Assembly (NCBI GenBank): GCA_021821425.1
Contig: JAKACL010000141.1
Span: 1-7,590 of the forward strand
Source of the DNA: Pseudomonadota bacterium
GTDB taxonomy: Bacteria; Pseudomonadota; Gammaproteobacteria; Burkholderiales; Thiobacillaceae
Direction: 5' to 3'
Length of the DNA stretch: 7,590 nt
Part shown: in pieces, positions 6,088 through 7,590 of the stretch
Layout of the letters: each line of letters starts with the position of its first letter
Position numbering within the stretch: position 1 is the first letter of the stretch
The notes under the pieces: model-generated
The model's database searches: none
What the model saw: only the letters and a program-made list of their open reading frames with translations
What the model was told of the DNA's origin: nothing
Translations under genes and position numbers: made by a program

Positions 6088-6096
6088 AGACTAGCA
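6088..6096 (-). promoter_or_regulatory. Possible extended -10 element for the five-gene operon
   Basis: Minus-strand TGCTAGTCT (6096-6088) matches an extended -10 (TGnTAnnnT) with no good -35. Transcription would start near 6081, at the edge of the hairpin at 6083-6063, so the two calls partly conflict. The 165-base gap 6032-6196 is the only place upstream of this operon for a promoter. Confidence 0.25.
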
Positions 6097-6136
6097 CAGT
6101 CGACGAAAAAAATTCCCCGCCCGCTGCCGGGGCATT

Positions 6137-6145
6137 TGCTATACA
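6137..6145 (+). promoter_or_regulatory. Candidate extended -10 promoter of the DUF2934 gene
   Basis: TGCTATACA (6137-6145) is an extended -10 followed by an A-rich stretch (6146-6152). No -35 is recognisable, which extended -10 promoters can tolerate. Transcription would start near 6152, leaving a leader of about 45 bases that includes the palindrome GCCGGCCGGC (6165-6174). Confidence 0.4.
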
Positions 6146-6196
6146 TAAAAAATTCAGCCCGCCTGCCGGCCGGCTACCAGAAAGGAGGATCGAAGC

Positions 6197-6463
6197 ATGG
6201 CCAGACAAAGCTTTTCAAACACCCCCGAGGAGCGCGATATCATGATCCGCGAAGCCGCGTATTACCGTTATCTGGAGCATGGCTGCAGCGATGGGCATGA
6301 TGTCGAAGACTGGCTCGCGGCGGAAGCCGAACTCGAAGCCAGGGCAAAGCACACCCTCAGCCTCAAAGCCCGCCCCGCTGACGGAGCCGCAGACAAGCCC
6401 AAGCGCGTGGTTGCCAAGGCGCCACGCAGAACGGCGCGTCCGTCCGGGATGCCGGGGCGGTGA
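6197..6463 (+). CDS. DUF2934 family small protein
   Basis: The product has 88 residues. The DUF2934 core is at about 14-49: IMIREAAYYRYLEHG (15-29), then a short GHDVEDWLAAEAELEA (33-48), i.e. the usual tyrosine-rich helix, glycine turn and DWxxAE helix. The C-terminal part (50-88) is rich in lysine, arginine, alanine and proline and looks disordered, possibly nucleic-acid binding. A perfect AAGGAGG (6182-6188) eight bases before the ATG is the strongest ribosome binding site in the window and suggests high translation. There is no signal peptide. Function of the family is unknown. It stands alone, divergent from the five-gene operon and converging on the acetyltransferase gene with 21 bases between stops. 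Confidence 0.85.
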   Translation: MARQSFSNTPEERDIMIREAAYYRYLEHGCSDGHDVEDWLAAEAELEARAKHTLSLKARPADGAADKPKRVVAKAPRRTARPSGMPGR

Positions 6464-6477
6464 GCCTGCCCGCCCCG
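6453..6477. terminator. GC-rich hairpin between converging genes
   Basis: CGGGGCGG (6453-6460) pairs perfectly with CCGCCCCG (6470-6477) around a nine-base loop that contains the TGA of the DUF2934 gene. The eight-pair stem is strong, but there is no T-run on either strand, so it is not a classical intrinsic terminator. Its place between two converging stops suggests a barrier to read-through or a 3'-end stabiliser. It might be incidental in GC-rich DNA. Confidence 0.35.
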
Positions 6478-6484
6478 CGCCCGC

Positions 6485-7590
6485 CTAGGGGGAAAACCGC
6501 TTCACCACCTTGCGGATCGAGGGTTCGTCGCCCTCGCTTACGCTGAAGCCCAGTTCAGTGACCAGTCCCAGCATGTTTCGGTTGCTGCCCAGCACCTCGC
6601 CTTCCATGGTTTTCAGGCCTTTGTCGCGGGCGATGTCGATGAGGACGTCCATCAGCCGGTGGCCAATGCCCTTGTGCTGCCAGGTGTCGGCCACCACCAG
6701 GGCGAATTCGCAGGACTCGCCGTCAGGGTTGATGACGTAGCGCGCCACGCCGATCTCGGTTTCCCCGCCGTCTTGTTCAAGTACGGCGATGAGCGCCATT
6801 TCGCGGTCGTAATCGATCTGCGTGAAGCGCGCCAGCATGGGGGGGCTGAGTTCCTGCAGCGCGCTCACGAAGCGGAAATATTTCGACTCTTCCGACAGGC
6901 CGCGCACGAAGGCCTGTTCGATCTCGGCGTCTTCCGGGCGGATCGGGCGGATGATCAGGTCGATGCCATCCGGCAACTGCACGCTGCGCTCCAAGTGCGC
7001 GGGGTAGGGGTGGATGGCCATGTGCGCGTAGCGCTCGGCGCCGGCCGGCGGATAGGCCACTTCGATGCGCGCATCCACCGCGATGACGCCGCTCTCATCC
7101 ACGATCAGCGGGTTGATGTCCATTTCGCGGATGTGCGGCAGTTCGCACACCATTTCCGATACGCGCAGCAGCACGGCCTCCAGCGCCGCCATGTCCGCGG
7201 GCGGCATGTGGCGGAATTGCTTGAGCAGGCGGGCGACATGCGTGCCCTGGATCATGTTGCGCACCAGGTAGCTGTTGAGCGGCGGCAGCGCCACCGAGCG
7301 GTCGCCGAGCACCTCGACCATGATGCCGCCGGCGCCGAAAGTGATCACCGGCCCGAACACCGGGTCGCTGGTCACGCCCACCATGAGTTCGCGGCCGTTG
7401 GGCTTGAGGATCATGGGTTCGATCACCACGCCGTCGATGCGTGCGCCGGGGCGGTTTTCCTCTACCGACTCGATGATTTCGCGGTAAGCCGCGCGCACCG
7501 CCTGGGCGTTGCCGAGATTGAGGCGGATGCCGCCGGCATCGGACTTGTGCGTGATGTCGGGCGAGTTGATCTTCATCGCCACCGGCATGC
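6485..7590 (-). CDS. PatZ/Pat-type acyl-CoA synthetase (ADP-forming)-like protein with GNAT domain, C-terminal part
   Basis: The frame is open through the right edge, and 367 complete codons are visible of a protein that is normally about 880-900 residues. Numbering from the methionine at 7588, residues 1-180 are the ATP-grasp part: MKINSPDITHKSDAGGIRL (5-23), EPMI (57-60), FGPVITFGAGGIMVEVLGD (78-96) and the end motif EMDINPL (155-161). Residues 210-367 are a GNAT domain: IRPIRPEDAE (213-222), RGLSEESKYFRF (229-240), and the acetyl-CoA loop QHKGIG (304-309). The missing N-terminal half should hold the CoA-binding and ligase domains. In E. coli and Salmonella this enzyme acetylates lysines, including on acetyl-CoA synthetase, and its ligase half is degenerate. 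Whether this ligase part is active cannot be judged without the missing half. It converges on the DUF2934 gene. Confidence 0.93.
   Translation of the reverse strand, partial: MPVAMKINSPDITHKSDAGGIRLNLGNAQAVRAAYREIIESVEENRPGARIDGVVIEPMILKPNGRELMVGVTSDPVFGPVITFGAGGIMVEVLGDRSVALPPLNSYLVRNMIQGTHVARLLKQFRHMPPADMAALEAVLLRVSEMVCELPHIREMDINPLIVDESGVIAVDARIEVAYPPAGAERYAHMAIHPYPAHLERSVQLPDGIDLIIRPIRPEDAEIEQAFVRGLSEESKYFRFVSALQELSPPMLARFTQIDYDREMALIAVLEQDGGETEIGVARYVINPDGESCEFALVVADTWQHKGIGHRLMDVLIDIARDKGLKTMEGEVLGSNRNMLGLVTELGFSVSEGDEPSIRKVVKRFSP

Noticed and set aside
1..7590. Mobile element, CRISPR array, tRNA or rRNA
   Set aside because: No transposase or integrase signature, no regularly spaced repeats, and no tRNA- or rRNA-like sequence was seen. 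Composition is even across the window apart from the short AT-rich gap at 6050-6155.

Overview
The window is a gene-dense, GC-rich piece of a bacterial chromosome. It looks most like a betaproteobacterium, perhaps of the sulfur- or iron-oxidising or Rhodocyclales-like groups. The main clues are an 86-residue translation initiation factor IF-1 with the basic C-terminal tail seen in the second infA copy of many betaproteobacteria, an exported DsrE-family protein, an SrkA/YihE kinase, and a PatZ-type acetyltransferase. The taxonomic call is an inference from protein style; no rRNA or marker phylogeny is available here. I see no phage, transposon, CRISPR array, tRNA or rRNA, so this is ordinary core-like or lightly accessory chromosome.

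Layout. (1) 1-947, minus: SrkA-like stress kinase, cut by the left edge. (2) 1026-1532, plus: exported DsrE-like protein, divergent from srkA. (3) 2110-1533, minus: a two-gene unit of a solo HicA-like protein and a small exported protein joined by an ATGA overlap. Its end abuts the DsrE-like gene with no spacer. (4) 2188-2939, plus: a candidate promoter, a leader of about 175 nt with inverted repeats, infA, and an 85-residue protein with DnaJ-type zinc motifs. (5) 6031-2936, minus: a very compact five-gene operon, in order DUF1993 protein, a 28-residue membrane peptide, a cytoplasmic DsbA/FrnE-like oxidoreductase, an exported amidohydrolase, and a YdjM-like membrane hydrolase. Junctions are overlaps or gaps of one or two bases. 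(6) 6197-6463, plus: a DUF2934 protein with a perfect Shine-Dalgarno site. (7) 7590-6485, minus: the C-terminal part of a PatZ/Pat-type enzyme (ATP-grasp plus GNAT), cut by the right edge.

How the genes may work together. Several products have redox, sulfur or stress themes: SrkA, DsrE-like and FrnE-like proteins, and the zinc-motif protein beside IF-1. No single pathway is evident. The five-gene operon is the most cohesive unit, and translational coupling suggests balanced expression, but its substrate cannot be read from sequence. The most noteworthy items are the structured leader of infA, the unlisted 28-residue membrane peptide, the infA/zinc-motif pairing, and the HicA-like gene without HicB. 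I do not see clear evidence of a wholly new defence or mobile system.
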